A stretch of DNA of 64,000 nucleotides from Gemmata palustris (GCF_017939745.1 NZ_JAGKQQ010000001.1:2914001-2978000), one strand, 5' to 3'. Shown: positions 18,659 to 28,302, counted from the first letter of the stretch. Notes: a model not told the origin generated them from the sequence alone. Made by a program: numbers and translations.

Positions 18659-18794
18659 GAATGAGGCTCCGAGCAAGGGATGATGACCCAGCAGCGGGAA
18701 CAAGTAGCCGACGGTACGCTACCCGCAATTCGTGAAGCCCTGATGTCGAGCACGAGAAGAAAATTAACCATTCATTAGAATCTATTATGAAGGG

Positions 18795-20132
18795 TCACGG
18801 GTGCTTCGCGGTGCCTTTCGCCCCGATGCACCACAGGCTCGTCGCGGAGCGGATGAACAACTGCCCGTCCGACACGGCTGGCGTCGCGTGGCACTCCTCG
18901 CCCAGTGTGTTCTTCGTGACCAGTTCGTACTCCTCGTCGGGCTTCAAGATGTACGTAGCGCCGTCGTCCGCGAGGCAGTAGATCAGGCCGTTGATGAGGA
19001 GCGGGGAGGCGTGGTGCAGGCGCGAGCCGAGGCGCTCGGACCAGAGTTTCTTGCCCGTTTTCGCTTCGAGCAGCGTTGCGATCCCGGAGTCCGACAGCAC
19101 GAACAGGTGTTTCCCGAACGCGAGCGGTGAAGGGACGTAGGACGCAGTCTTCGTGTCGGACCACTTGGTGTGCGATTTGGTGACGTTACCGGTCCCGGTC
19201 GGGTCCAGCGCGACGAGCGTGCTGTTCGGGCTGGTGCCGGTCGCGAAGATCAGCCCTTCGGTGAACGCGACCGTCGCGACGAACTTGTCCGTGGTGCTGT
19301 CCGCGATCCAGAGCTGTTTACCGGTGGTGGGCTCGAACGCAGCAACCGACTTGCTCCCGGCCAGAACCACCTGCGCCTTCCCTCGCACCTCCACGAACAG
19401 CGGCACGCTGAACGACCGCACCCGGTTGGGGCGGTCGATCTTCCACTTCGTCTCGCCGGTCTTCTTGTCGAGCGCGGCGACGAACGCATCGCCGTCCGAA
19501 TCGCCGTTAACAATCAGGAGATCGCCGAACAGTACCGGCGTTCCGCAGAACCCGTGTGCGGAGGTGAACCCGCCGAATGACTTCAACCAGAGCTGTTTGC
19601 CCGCGAAGGAGTAGCACGCGACCGCGACCTTCTCGCCGTCCAAAAAAGTGACCCACACGTGGGTGCCATCACTCGCGGGCGTGGAACTGGCGGGCGTATT
19701 GTTCTTGTGCATCTTTTCGGCCGTAGCGCTCAGCACGCTCTGCTTCCAGAGCAGTTTGCCGTCCTTGCGGTCGAAGCAGAGCAACATCCGGTCGGTCGTC
19801 GATGAATCGAACGACGTGAGGAAGATGTGCCCGTTCGAGACGACGGGCGACGAGTGCCCGGCACCGGGCACTTCGACCTTCCAAACGACGTTCTCGGTCG
19901 CGCTCCACTTGGTGGGCACCGCGGCATCGGTCACGATGCCGTCACCCTTTGGGCCGCGCCACACCGGCCAATCTGCGGCGCGGAGTGAGAGTCCGGGTGC
20001 GAGGATCAAAGCGAGGACGAGCAGGAGTCGAAGGTCGCAAGGTCGCAAGTCATAAAGTCGAGAACGTTTGCGTCGTTGACCTTCGACTTTACGACCTTCG
20101 ACTTTATGACTTGAGACGGTTTGAACTGGCAT
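18795..20132 (-). CDS. Secreted PQQ-like beta-propeller (BamB/quinoprotein-like) protein
   Basis: A 445-residue export protein: a long basic N-region, a hydrophobic core LLLVLALILAPGLSLRA, then PQQ-type propeller blades (WPVWRGPKGDG, DRKDGKLLWKQSV, DKKTGETKWKID, EPTTGKQLWIAD, EAKTGKKLWSERLG). The ATG overlaps the stop of the WD40 gene (TGATG), so translation is coupled. The unusual N-region is encoded by a palindromic simple repeat (20046-20113) that adds about 25 residues before the hydrophobic core. No catalytic residues of quinoprotein dehydrogenases are evident, so a scaffold or sensor role is more likely. Confidence 0.85.
   Translation of the reverse strand: MPVQTVSSHKVEGRKVEGQRRKRSRLYDLRPCDLRLLLVLALILAPGLSLRAADWPVWRGPKGDGIVTDAAVPTKWSATENVVWKVEVPGAGHSSPVVSNGHIFLTSFDSSTTDRMLLCFDRKDGKLLWKQSVLSATAEKMHKNNTPASSTPASDGTHVWVTFLDGEKVAVACYSFAGKQLWLKSFGGFTSAHGFCGTPVLFGDLLIVNGDSDGDAFVAALDKKTGETKWKIDRPNRVRSFSVPLFVEVRGKAQVVLAGSKSVAAFEPTTGKQLWIADSTTDKFVATVAFTEGLIFATGTSPNSTLVALDPTGTGNVTKSHTKWSDTKTASYVPSPLAFGKHLFVLSDSGIATLLEAKTGKKLWSERLGSRLHHASPLLINGLIYCLADDGATYILKPDEEYELVTKNTLGEECHATPAVSDGQLFIRSATSLWCIGAKGTAKHP
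20046..20113. repeat. Palindromic simple repeat inside a signal-peptide coding region
   Basis: A 16-bp perfect inverted repeat (20046-20061 and 20098-20113, arms CAAGTCATAAAGTCGA) encloses a 15-bp-period tandem of GACCTTCGACTTTA. The element lies in frame in the 5' end of the PQQ-like gene. Confidence 0.8.
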
Positions 20133-21808
20133 CACTTTTTACCCTCCGCGCTTCCGGCCGCAGTAATTGCTGCTTCTGCTTCGACCACTTCGGCCTTCAT
20201 CGCGAGCGCGGCTTCGCACAGTTGCAGGTAGGCCTTTGCGAGCGCCGCGTTCTTCGGGCTGCGAGCGGCTTCGTCTTTGAGTTTTTCCGCTGCATCCTCC
20301 ACGGCCTTCAGTGCAATTCGCTTGCGGGCCAGTTCCGCCTGGAGAGCCGCGAGCGCGGTCGGTAGCGCGACCGGAGCAGCGGGTCGAACGGCCGCGACGG
20401 GCAGGTTCGGTGTCGGTACGGGGATCGCCGCCAGCGGTGCGAGCTTCGTTTCGAGTGGCAGAGCGAGTTTCACCCCGGTTCCGCCCGCGACCGGCCATGT
20501 CCGAACCGCGCCGGACCAGTCGCCGGAAAGGACCGTCTTCGCATCCGCAGTGAACGCGACTTTTAGCCCCGCGTCGTCCGCGGGGCCGAATTCGGCCGCG
20601 CGCTTCCCCTTCTCGTCCCACAGCTTCACGCGCCCGTCGCGCCCCGTGGTAGCAATCGCGCCAGAGAAATGGAACGCGATGTCCGTCGCCCCTCCGTCGT
20701 GCGCCTCCCACTTCGCAGCTTCGGTTCCCGCGTGCATGTTCCACACGCGCACCGTGTGATCTTCGCTGCTCGTTGCGAGCGCGTCCGAGTCCGCGCGCCA
20801 CGCGATGCCCGTCACACCCTTCGTGTGCCCGCGGAGCGTGTAAAACTCCTTGCCGGATTTCGTTTCCCACACGTAGAGTCCGCCGAACCGGTCACCGGCC
20901 GCGACGAGCAACCCCTCCGGGCTGAACCCGACCGACAGCACCCAGTCCGTCGGCTTGCGAAACGTGTGAACGATCTTGCCGTCGGGTACGGAAACCACCT
21001 TCACGATGCGGTTGGGGCCGCCGAACACGATGCGGGTCTTGTCTGCAGAAATGTCGGCCGCGAGGACCGCTTCGTTCTCGTCGGCAACCGCGAATTGCCG
21101 TTTCCACGAACCGACTTCGTACCCGACGACGGCCCCGGACTGTCCGCCGACGCCGCCCGCAGCGAGCAGCACTTTGCCGTCGCGTGAGAACCGGAGAACG
21201 TGAACCTCGCCTTCTGGGAACGCGAGCGCTCCGAGCGCTTTGCCGGTGGGGAGTTCGTAGAGGAGAACTTGCCTCTTCCCCGGGACCGCGACGAGTGACG
21301 CGCTGGGACTGACCGCGAGCGCGGTGACGGGCGTGAGCCGTGACAACACGGCCACTTTGCCGAGCCCATCGAGGTTCTTCGGTGCGGGGGTTGGCGTGAC
21401 CGTTGTTGAAGCCGCTCCGCCCGCCTTCTCGAGAAGTCCCCCCTCGATCCACTTGCGGAGGGTGTCGATTTCAGTTTGAGGGATCTTGGGGCTGTTCGGC
21501 GGCATCTTCGGGTCTTCGAGGTGCGCCGTCATCGTGTAGAGCGGGCTGACGTCCGGCTTCCCCTCAACAACCGCCCGGCCCGACACCCCGCCAAGCATCA
21601 CGGCCGCGAAGTTAGAAAGATCGAGTTCACCGCGGGGGCGCTCCGCGCTGTGGCACTTCCCGCACCGCTTCGCGAGGATCGGGCGCACCTGGCCATCAAA
21701 CGTGACCTTCGCATCGTCGGCCTTCTTCTCATCCGCACGCGCTGCTGGAGTCGCGAGTGACGAGTGATGAGTGATGAGTGCAAGTGCCAAGAACGTACAC
21801 AGGCGCAT
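20132..21808 (-). CDS. Cytochrome c-like (PSCyt1) plus WD40 repeat protein
   Basis: A 558-residue secreted protein. A signal peptide is followed by a planctomycete-type cytochrome C domain with one haem motif CGKCH (49-53) and the ERPRGELDLSN block of PSCyt1, then a seven-blade WD40-like propeller (LRGHTKGVTGIAWRADSDAL, SEDHTVRVWNM, TGRDGRVKLWDE) and a C-terminal coiled helix (ALQAELARKRIALKAVEDAAEKL). ATG 21808 starts MRLCTFLALA. The gene sits in a cluster with DUF1549/DUF1553 and DUF1501 genes, the usual planctomycete context; the combined role is not established. Confidence 0.88.
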   Translation of the reverse strand: MRLCTFLALALITHHSSLATPAARADEKKADDAKVTFDGQVRPILAKRCGKCHSAERPRGELDLSNFAAVMLGGVSGRAVVEGKPDVSPLYTMTAHLEDPKMPPNSPKIPQTEIDTLRKWIEGGLLEKAGGAASTTVTPTPAPKNLDGLGKVAVLSRLTPVTALAVSPSASLVAVPGKRQVLLYELPTGKALGALAFPEGEVHVLRFSRDGKVLLAAGGVGGQSGAVVGYEVGSWKRQFAVADENEAVLAADISADKTRIVFGGPNRIVKVVSVPDGKIVHTFRKPTDWVLSVGFSPEGLLVAAGDRFGGLYVWETKSGKEFYTLRGHTKGVTGIAWRADSDALATSSEDHTVRVWNMHAGTEAAKWEAHDGGATDIAFHFSGAIATTGRDGRVKLWDEKGKRAAEFGPADDAGLKVAFTADAKTVLSGDWSGAVRTWPVAGGTGVKLALPLETKLAPLAAIPVPTPNLPVAAVRPAAPVALPTALAALQAELARKRIALKAVEDAAEKLKDEAARSPKNAALAKAYLQLCEAALAMKAEVVEAEAAITAAGSAEGKK

Positions 21809-21869
21809 CGTCACAGCGGTGGTCCTCGAGGTTAGCGAAATTGATCGGCCGGACTCATCACTCGTCACT
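21756..21869. repeat. Inverted repeat pair around the WD40 gene start
   Basis: A 17-bp perfect inverted repeat (21756-21772 and 21853-21869; arm AGTGACGAGTGATGAGT) built on the simple unit AGTGATG. One arm encodes part of the signal peptide (THHSSLATP) of the WD40 protein, the other is in the intergenic gap. Confidence 0.75.
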
Positions 21870-21874
21870 TCGGA

Positions 21875-24286
21875 TTAACGGTTGAAGATGAACTCGTTCG
21901 TGTTCAACAGCGCCCAGAACAGGTCTTCGAGCGCCTCTTTCTTGTCGGTCGCTTGTTCGAGCCGACTAGCAACCTTCGCGGTTTCGTTCGCGGTGGGCTT
22001 GCGACCCAAACACCGCAGGTACAGTTCTTCGGCCACTGCGCCCGGTTCTTTCTTTGCAGCGAGCAGTGCTTCAACCACCTTGCCCTCTCCGATCTTGCCC
22101 GTGGTGGTTTCACCGTTGAGCAAGTGCAGCGCCTGCGAGAGCGTGGGCGTGGTCTTCACTTCACACGTACACGCGGTGGCGCGGTTGGACCGGCCGAAGG
22201 TGGTGAGGAAGTAGTTCGCAGTGCGCCCGTCCGGGAGGTGAACCGCCCGCCCACCGAGCGGCAAATTGGGGAACCGGTTCGTCGTTTCGGTCACCTGCGT
22301 GATGCAATCGAGGAGCACTTCCGCGCGCATCCGGCGCACCGTCTGGCGCGCGAAGTTCCGCTCGTCCCACTCGTTCGTCGGGTTCCGCTTTGTCGAGAGC
22401 TGGTACGTGCGACTGAGGCAGATGTCGCGTGCGAGCTTCTTCACATCAAACTTGTACTCGGAGGCTTTCTTGCCGAGCGCATCAAGTAGTTCCGGGTTGC
22501 TCGCGGGGTTCGACACACGGACGTCGTCCACCGCGTCCACGATGCCCTTCCCGAAGAAGTGCGCCCAGACGGTGTTGCTGATGTTCCGGGCGAACGCCGC
22601 GTTGTCGGTGCTGGTCAGCCAGTCCGCGAGGGCCGCGCGGTAGTCCTGGCCCGGCTTCAGTTCCGGGGCGTCACCGCCCAGGAATTTCGGCTTCACGAGC
22701 CGGTCCCCGAGCGGGTGTCGCATCTCGCCCGAGCCGGCGTTGAAGACGGTGAGTTCGCGCGGGTCTTGTGCGTTCTTGTATCCGACCTGGCTGAAGAACG
22801 CGGCGAACCCGTAGTAATCGTCCATCGTCCAGCGGTCGAACGGGTGATTGTGGCACTGGGCACACTGGATGCGCGTGCCGAGGAACACCTGCGACACGTT
22901 CTCGGCCAGGAGTTGCGGCGTGGTTTCCGTCTGGAAGTAGTTGACGGCCGGGTTCTCGAAGGTCCCGCCGACGGCCGGGAGCAATTCGCGCACGACCCGG
23001 TCGATGGTCGCGCCACCGCGGATCTTGTCGCGGAGCCATTTGTCGTAAAGTTGTAGCCCCTTCTGGCTGATGCCGTTGATCGTGCGGATCTGCAGCATCT
23101 CGGCCCACTTCATCACCCAGATGTCCTGGAACTCGCCGCGATTGAGGAGCGCATCGACGAGCTTCTCGCGCTTCTTGGTGTCGGTATCGGCGAGGAACTT
23201 CTCGCGCTCCGCGGGGGTGGGGAGGAGGCCCAGCAAGTCGATGTACACGCGGCGCAGGAACACTTCGTCGGTACACACCTCCGAGGGGACGACGTGCAAC
23301 TTGTTGAGCTTCGCGTAAACGTGCGTGTCGATGTAGTTGAAGACCGGCGTCTTCGGATCGGTGAACTCCGTGCCGGGCCGAACGATGACGGCGCTACCTT
23401 CCGTGAACTGATCGAACCGGGCGAGGATGAACGCTTCGCCCGGCCCGGTCCCCGTAATCACGCCGTCGTCGGAAACGGTCGCGGCCGCATCGTTGTTACC
23501 GACGAACACGGTGAACCGGGTCACGTCGCGGTCGGTACCGTCGTCGTACTTGGCGCGAACCACGAGGCGCTGGGCCTCGCCCTTCGTCGCGAACACCGCC
23601 CGCTTCGGGAACACCTCAATGCTCACCGGCTTGGCCGTGGCCTTCGGGTCTTTGGGCGCACCGGCTTCGAGCCAGCGCAGCATCAACAAGTAGTTCTCGC
23701 TCCCCGGCTCGATCCGCTTACCGCCGGTGTGCGGAACTTTGCCGGTGGACTTGTTGATGAGGAGGCAATCGTCCGGCGTCGCCAGATTCACCCGGCGCCC
23801 GCCCATTTCGCGAGTAATGCGGAAGTGATCGCCCTCGGGGTCGTACCCAAACAGCCCCAACCGGAACCCGTCCTTCCCGGACGCGGAGCCGTGGCACTTG
23901 CCCGTGTTGCAGCCCACTTTCGTGAGAACCGGCATCACGTCCGTGCGGAAGCGGAGCGCTTCCGCTTCTTGCGCCTTCGTCACCGTTACGGGCACCTGCG
24001 CTGAGAACGTGCCGAACGCGACGCTGAGAGTCGCGGTACCGTCGCCCGCCGGTGCGAGAAAAGCGTTCGTGATCGTGGCGACGGGCTTGTCGAGCGCGAA
24101 GGTGGCGCTGGCGGTCACGTCCTTCGTGCTGCCGTCGGCGAACTCCGCTTGCACGACGAGCCCTTGCCGGTCGCGCGCCGAGGTCAGCTCGACTTTGTCC
24201 GGCGCCACGGTGATTCGCACCGGCGCCGCCGCGCGGGCCGGCGCGGCGACAGCCACCAACACAGCAGCGATCAGCGCAAAACGCAT
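21875..24286 (-). CDS. PSCyt2/PSD1 (DUF1549-DUF1553) protein with Ig-like domains
   Basis: An 803-residue secreted protein. Signal peptide MRFALIAAVLVAVAAPARA, a bacterial Ig-like (Big_2) domain, a cytochrome-type motif CNTGKCHG (126-133), a second Ig-like domain (DDGVITGTGPGEAFILARF), DUF1549 with the second haem-like motif CAQCHNHPFDRW, and DUF1553 at the C-terminus (FGRSNRATACTCEVK, LHLLNGETT, ALLNTNEFIFNR). All parts are standard for this planctomycete family, whose biochemical activity is unknown. ATG 24286 was chosen for the signal peptide. It lies between the PPC-domain gene and the WD40-cytochrome gene in the same direction. Confidence 0.92.
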   Translation of the reverse strand: MRFALIAAVLVAVAAPARAAAPVRITVAPDKVELTSARDRQGLVVQAEFADGSTKDVTASATFALDKPVATITNAFLAPAGDGTATLSVAFGTFSAQVPVTVTKAQEAEALRFRTDVMPVLTKVGCNTGKCHGSASGKDGFRLGLFGYDPEGDHFRITREMGGRRVNLATPDDCLLINKSTGKVPHTGGKRIEPGSENYLLMLRWLEAGAPKDPKATAKPVSIEVFPKRAVFATKGEAQRLVVRAKYDDGTDRDVTRFTVFVGNNDAAATVSDDGVITGTGPGEAFILARFDQFTEGSAVIVRPGTEFTDPKTPVFNYIDTHVYAKLNKLHVVPSEVCTDEVFLRRVYIDLLGLLPTPAEREKFLADTDTKKREKLVDALLNRGEFQDIWVMKWAEMLQIRTINGISQKGLQLYDKWLRDKIRGGATIDRVVRELLPAVGGTFENPAVNYFQTETTPQLLAENVSQVFLGTRIQCAQCHNHPFDRWTMDDYYGFAAFFSQVGYKNAQDPRELTVFNAGSGEMRHPLGDRLVKPKFLGGDAPELKPGQDYRAALADWLTSTDNAAFARNISNTVWAHFFGKGIVDAVDDVRVSNPASNPELLDALGKKASEYKFDVKKLARDICLSRTYQLSTKRNPTNEWDERNFARQTVRRMRAEVLLDCITQVTETTNRFPNLPLGGRAVHLPDGRTANYFLTTFGRSNRATACTCEVKTTPTLSQALHLLNGETTTGKIGEGKVVEALLAAKKEPGAVAEELYLRCLGRKPTANETAKVASRLEQATDKKEALEDLFWALLNTNEFIFNR

Positions 24287-24360
24287 AGGAAAAATCCTCG
24301 TGGTGGCCGGTCTTCGGTTCTTGGGTTTGTGGCGCGCGAGTTCCAACTCGTGTTCGGCAG

Positions 24361-26826
24361 TTACTTCTTCTTTTGTTCCAACCGCAGAGCATCGAGCGGG
24401 CTGAGCGGCTTGCCGGTCGCATCGGTCTTCACTGCTCCCGGCACATCGACCTTCAGCGTCCCGTCGCGCCCGAGCCGGTAGACGGCCTTCTGCCCGCCGA
24501 CGGTGCCGATGAGTTCGCACACGAGCGAAGCGTGCGTTCCGGGAGGTGTGGTCGCGTCGATGGCGACGGTGAACTCGACCTGTTTCGCGTCCCCCTTCAC
24601 TTGAACATCTTTCGCAGTTGCACGGGGGGGGAGGCCATCGAGTTTCGCGGTGAATGTCCCACCAATCGGCACTCCTTCGAGCTTGCAGACCACTTTGACA
24701 GTCTTGCCCTGCTCCCCCGCTGCGAGGTCGAATTTGCCCTTCAGCGGGGCTTCGGCGAGCTTGACCGAGAGCATCTCGGACGCGACCGGGGGCATCCCTT
24801 CGGGCGACCGGCGCGACCGGCGACCGCCGCCCCCCGCACCCGCGCCTCCCATTCCCGTTGGAGCCGCGAGCGGATCACGTGCAGCGCGCCCCGGGCGGGC
24901 GACGTTCGCCTCGGCGATGAGCTTCCACTCGCCCCGCTCGGCGTCCTTGCTCGCGACCAGCGTGACGACGGCTTCTGTCTTGCCCGCGGGGATAAGAACC
25001 GCGGTCGGAACCTCGACGCCGGGCGGCAAGCAGGGGAAAGTCACTTCAACCGGATCAGCAAAGTCTTTTGCGCGCGTGATGCGCACGGTCACATCGAGCG
25101 TCCCATCGGCGGCGATCGGCGCGGCCGGCGGAACGATGCTGACCGACAACGGCGATTCCTCCACGACCACGATCGCGAGTTGTGTGAGTGTGACCGCGTG
25201 AAGGGCCGAATCCCCCGGGCCGCGCACGAGAGTGACTTGCTGCGTGAAGCCACCCGTAATTGGCACCTTCGAGTCACCGGCGCTCCCAGTCAGTTCAATC
25301 AAGCGCCCGCCAAGTGGCGCGTCCGCAGCGGCCTCGAACACGACGGGCAGGAGGTACTCTTCCGCGGGCAGCGCGTTCAGTCCGACCTTCACGCCCGCGG
25401 GCAGTTCGCTCGTGGCGAGGGTGACCGGCCCGGTAAATCCATCACGCCGAACCGCGAGGTAGGCGGTAACGCGGTTCCCGCGCGGCACGGTGATGACGTT
25501 CCGGTTCTGGGTCTTCCGGTTGCGCTCGGGCAGAAACACTGCGAGGCCCGTTTGGGGGCGATCGAGTTCGACGCGGTAGATGAACGCCGAACCGCCCTGC
25601 TTCCGCTTGTCGGTCACGCGGACGAAGTATTCACCGTTCGCGGGGATCGCGACCTGGAGCCGGCTGTCGTGCGTTTCGTCGTCGTCGTTGGCACCGATGA
25701 GTTCGCCGCCGGCGTCGAGCACCGCGACGACCGTATCGAGCGGCGACCCGACACGGAACGCGAACGCCTGCACATCAATCACGTCGCCCTTCTTGGCACG
25801 GAACCGGAAGTGGTCCGCGTCGCCGGGCTTCTCGATGATGCCGTTGAACGCGACCGGCCAGGCCGCCGCAGTATTTGCTTGCTTCAGATCGTCATTCGGT
25901 TCGATTTCGTTCACGTTCGGGAACGCGGACACGCGGAACGGATTGGGGGTCGGCGCGTTGCCGTTGAGATCGGAGGGGTAGAACTCGAACGGGGTGCCGA
26001 CCTTCGGAAGTTTGACCCGCTCGGATCGCTCGCCCGCCGCGTCACCGAATAGCTTCACCGCGACTTCGGTTCCAGCTTGCCCGCCGGCGGGGAAGACCGC
26101 GCCGGGCCGGGTGAAGGTGCCGATGTGGAGCACGTAACGGTTCGTGTCCCCGCCCCCGAAGTTGGTGTCGTGTACTTGAACCACGTAGGTACCATCACTC
26201 GGCGCGAGGACCGTAACGAACGGATCTTGGCGGAACAGCGGAGTATCATCGACCGCGACCAGTTGTTTCCCATCCGGCCCGAATACGGCAATGGCCGTGT
26301 CGTTGAGTTCGCCACCCATTCGGACGCCTTCGACTTCGGCCGCGAGCCGCTGCCCCTTCTTCAGAGTGACCGCGAAGAAATCCGAGCCGCCCGACTCGAC
26401 CACGCCCGCAACGCTCACATTCACCAGCACCGGTTGGGCCTGTTCGCGCGTGTCGTTGGGCTCCTTTTCGAGCACGACGGGGAACGGCGAGACGCGGAAC
26501 GTGCGGAGTTCGGACACGCCGCCCTTGGTGCGCAACCGAAATGGGTATTCCCCGAGCTTGCAGTCAGGCGCCGACTTCAGTGTCGCGGTCACTTCGTTCT
26601 CGCCCTTCGCGGTCAGCTTCGTGCAGACCACGCCGGGTCTGTACATCATCAATTCTTGCGGATCATTTAGTCGCGCGCCGGTAATGGTCAGCGTGAACTC
26701 GGTCCCGCGCTGACCGACACCGGGTGCGACCCCTTCGAGGGTCGGGGGAGCAGAAAAGGAGTGGCCACAAAAAGGCACAGCAAGCGCAAACACAGTCAAG
26801 AGGACGCGGACCGAGGTGCAATTCAT
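24361..26826 (-). CDS. Secreted protein with bacterial pre-peptidase C-terminal (PPC) domains
   Basis: An 821-residue protein starting MNCTSVRVLLTVFALAVP, followed by IPT/TIG-like and paired PPC domains (EKEPNDTREQAQPVLVNVSV, NEIEPNDDLKQANTAAAW, ADHFRFRAKKGDV) and Ig-like beta domains near the C-terminus, with a Gly/Arg-rich linker. Such proteins sit beside DUF1549/DUF1501 genes in planctomycetes and are thought to be exported. An in-frame ATG further upstream lies in a simple-repeat palindrome and is less likely. No catalytic site is seen. Confidence 0.85.
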   Translation of the reverse strand: MNCTSVRVLLTVFALAVPFCGHSFSAPPTLEGVAPGVGQRGTEFTLTITGARLNDPQELMMYRPGVVCTKLTAKGENEVTATLKSAPDCKLGEYPFRLRTKGGVSELRTFRVSPFPVVLEKEPNDTREQAQPVLVNVSVAGVVESGGSDFFAVTLKKGQRLAAEVEGVRMGGELNDTAIAVFGPDGKQLVAVDDTPLFRQDPFVTVLAPSDGTYVVQVHDTNFGGGDTNRYVLHIGTFTRPGAVFPAGGQAGTEVAVKLFGDAAGERSERVKLPKVGTPFEFYPSDLNGNAPTPNPFRVSAFPNVNEIEPNDDLKQANTAAAWPVAFNGIIEKPGDADHFRFRAKKGDVIDVQAFAFRVGSPLDTVVAVLDAGGELIGANDDDETHDSRLQVAIPANGEYFVRVTDKRKQGGSAFIYRVELDRPQTGLAVFLPERNRKTQNRNVITVPRGNRVTAYLAVRRDGFTGPVTLATSELPAGVKVGLNALPAEEYLLPVVFEAAADAPLGGRLIELTGSAGDSKVPITGGFTQQVTLVRGPGDSALHAVTLTQLAIVVVEESPLSVSIVPPAAPIAADGTLDVTVRITRAKDFADPVEVTFPCLPPGVEVPTAVLIPAGKTEAVVTLVASKDAERGEWKLIAEANVARPGRAARDPLAAPTGMGGAGAGGGGRRSRRSPEGMPPVASEMLSVKLAEAPLKGKFDLAAGEQGKTVKVVCKLEGVPIGGTFTAKLDGLPPRATAKDVQVKGDAKQVEFTVAIDATTPPGTHASLVCELIGTVGGQKAVYRLGRDGTLKVDVPGAVKTDATGKPLSPLDALRLEQKKK

Positions 26827-26866
26827 TTGTGATTCTCGTTTGTGCCCTTTGTGCTTTCTTGTGGCC
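26763..26866. repeat. Imperfect inverted simple repeat at the PPC gene start
   Basis: Two 29-nt arms (26763-26791 and 26838-26866) built on GGCCACAAAAAGGCACA are inverted copies with about 22 of 29 positions equal. One arm encodes the end of the signal peptide (ALAVPFCGH), the other is upstream of the ATG. Confidence 0.6.
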
Positions 26867-26882
26867 ATCACGTCTTCGGCTC

Positions 26883-28253
26883 TCAAGCCAACAGCCCCTT
26901 CACAATCTTGCCGTTCATGACGATCTGCTGCGGGCGGTTGCCCGGCGACATGAGATCCTTCTTCGCGTCGATACCGAGGAGGTGGTACAGCGTGTGGGCG
27001 TAGTCCTCGACGCCCAGCGCGTTCTTGGTCGGTTCGGCCGCGAGCGCGTCACTGGCCCCGTAGACCTGGCCGCGCTTGATCCCGCCGCCGGCCAGCACCA
27101 CGCTGAACACGCGCGGCCAGTGGTCACGCCCGCCGCCCGCGTTCACCTTCGGGGTGCGCCCGAACTCGCTGTTCACCACGATCAGCGTGCTGTCGAGCAG
27201 CCCGCGCTGGTCCAGGTCGGTGGCCAACCCTGCGAGCGCGACGTCGAGGACCGGCATCTGCGTTTGGATGCCGTTGTAGTGGAATGCGTGCGTGTCCCAC
27301 GACCCGAACGTGACTGTAACGAACCGAGCCCCCGCCTCGACCAACCGGCGCGCGATCAGGAACCGCGCCGCGCCGCCGTTGCGGAACGCGAGCGGCCCGG
27401 TCAGCCCCGCCATGCCGTAGAGCTTCTTGGTCTCCTCGGTCTCGTTCTTCAGGCTGAAGGCGTCGCGCACGGTGGGGGAGTTGAGCATCCCGTAGGCGCG
27501 CTGGTAGAAACTGTCCATCGCAGCGAGTTGGTCGTCCTTCTCGGTCTTCGCAAAGTGATCGTCGACGAGTTCCTTCCACTCCTTGCGCGTCGCGAACCGC
27601 GCGTCATCGACGCCGCGCGGCAGCGCCAGGTCGCGCACCGCGAACCCGGGCCGGCCGGGGTCGGTCCCCAGCGCGAACGGGCCGTACTGGTTGCTCAGGT
27701 ACCCGCTGTTGAGGTACTGGCTGCCGGCGGTGGGCACCACGATGTACGGCGGCATGTCGTTCCGCACGCCGAGCTGCTGCGCGGTCACGCTGCCCATGCT
27801 CGGGTACGTCAGCGCCGGGCTGGGCCGGTACCCGGTGAACATACTGTGCTCGCCGCGGCTGTGGTCCACTTCCGTGTGCGTCATGCTGCGCACGACCGTG
27901 AGCTTGTCCGCGACGGCCGCGGTCTTCGCCATGTGCTCGCTGAACCGCACCCCGGTGAGCTTCGTTTCGACCGTATCGAGGATGCCGCGGTACTCCGCCG
28001 GCGCATCTGGCTTCGGGTCGAAGCTGTCCATGTGGGCGAACCCGCCCTGGAGGTAGATGTGGATAACGGACTTCGCCTTCGCCTCGACCTTACTGGCCGG
28101 TTCCGCGGCCTTCACCGCCGCTTCCATTTTGAGAAACCCGCCGAGCGACAGTCCGAGCCCCCCGAGCCAGCCGACGCGAATCAGGTCGCGGCGCGTGGGT
28201 CGGGCGAAGTGGGTCGGGTCCGCGGTCCAGGTACCGGGTTGCGGGCTGCTCAT
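26883..28253 (-). CDS. DUF1501 (sulfatase-like) Tat-exported protein
   Basis: A 456-residue protein with a twin-arginine signal (TRRDLIRVGWLGGLGLSLGG) and the complete DUF1501 fold: IHIYLQGGFAHMDSFDPKPD, MTHTEVDHSRGEHSMFTGYR, VTVTFGSWDTHAFHYNG, VNSEFGRTPKVN, GGGRDHWPRVFSVVLAGGG. The family is distantly related to alkaline phosphatases/sulfatases. GAGGATC lies before ATG 28253. It is between the DNRLRE protein gene and the PPC gene in one orientation. Confidence 0.93.
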   Translation of the reverse strand: MSSPQPGTWTADPTHFARPTRRDLIRVGWLGGLGLSLGGFLKMEAAVKAAEPASKVEAKAKSVIHIYLQGGFAHMDSFDPKPDAPAEYRGILDTVETKLTGVRFSEHMAKTAAVADKLTVVRSMTHTEVDHSRGEHSMFTGYRPSPALTYPSMGSVTAQQLGVRNDMPPYIVVPTAGSQYLNSGYLSNQYGPFALGTDPGRPGFAVRDLALPRGVDDARFATRKEWKELVDDHFAKTEKDDQLAAMDSFYQRAYGMLNSPTVRDAFSLKNETEETKKLYGMAGLTGPLAFRNGGAARFLIARRLVEAGARFVTVTFGSWDTHAFHYNGIQTQMPVLDVALAGLATDLDQRGLLDSTLIVVNSEFGRTPKVNAGGGRDHWPRVFSVVLAGGGIKRGQVYGASDALAAEPTKNALGVEDYAHTLYHLLGIDAKKDLMSPGNRPQQIVMNGKIVKGLLA

Positions 28254-28302
28254 ACTGATCCTCGCGGTTTGATGTTTTTGGTGTCTGGTGTTTAGTGTGG
28301 TG

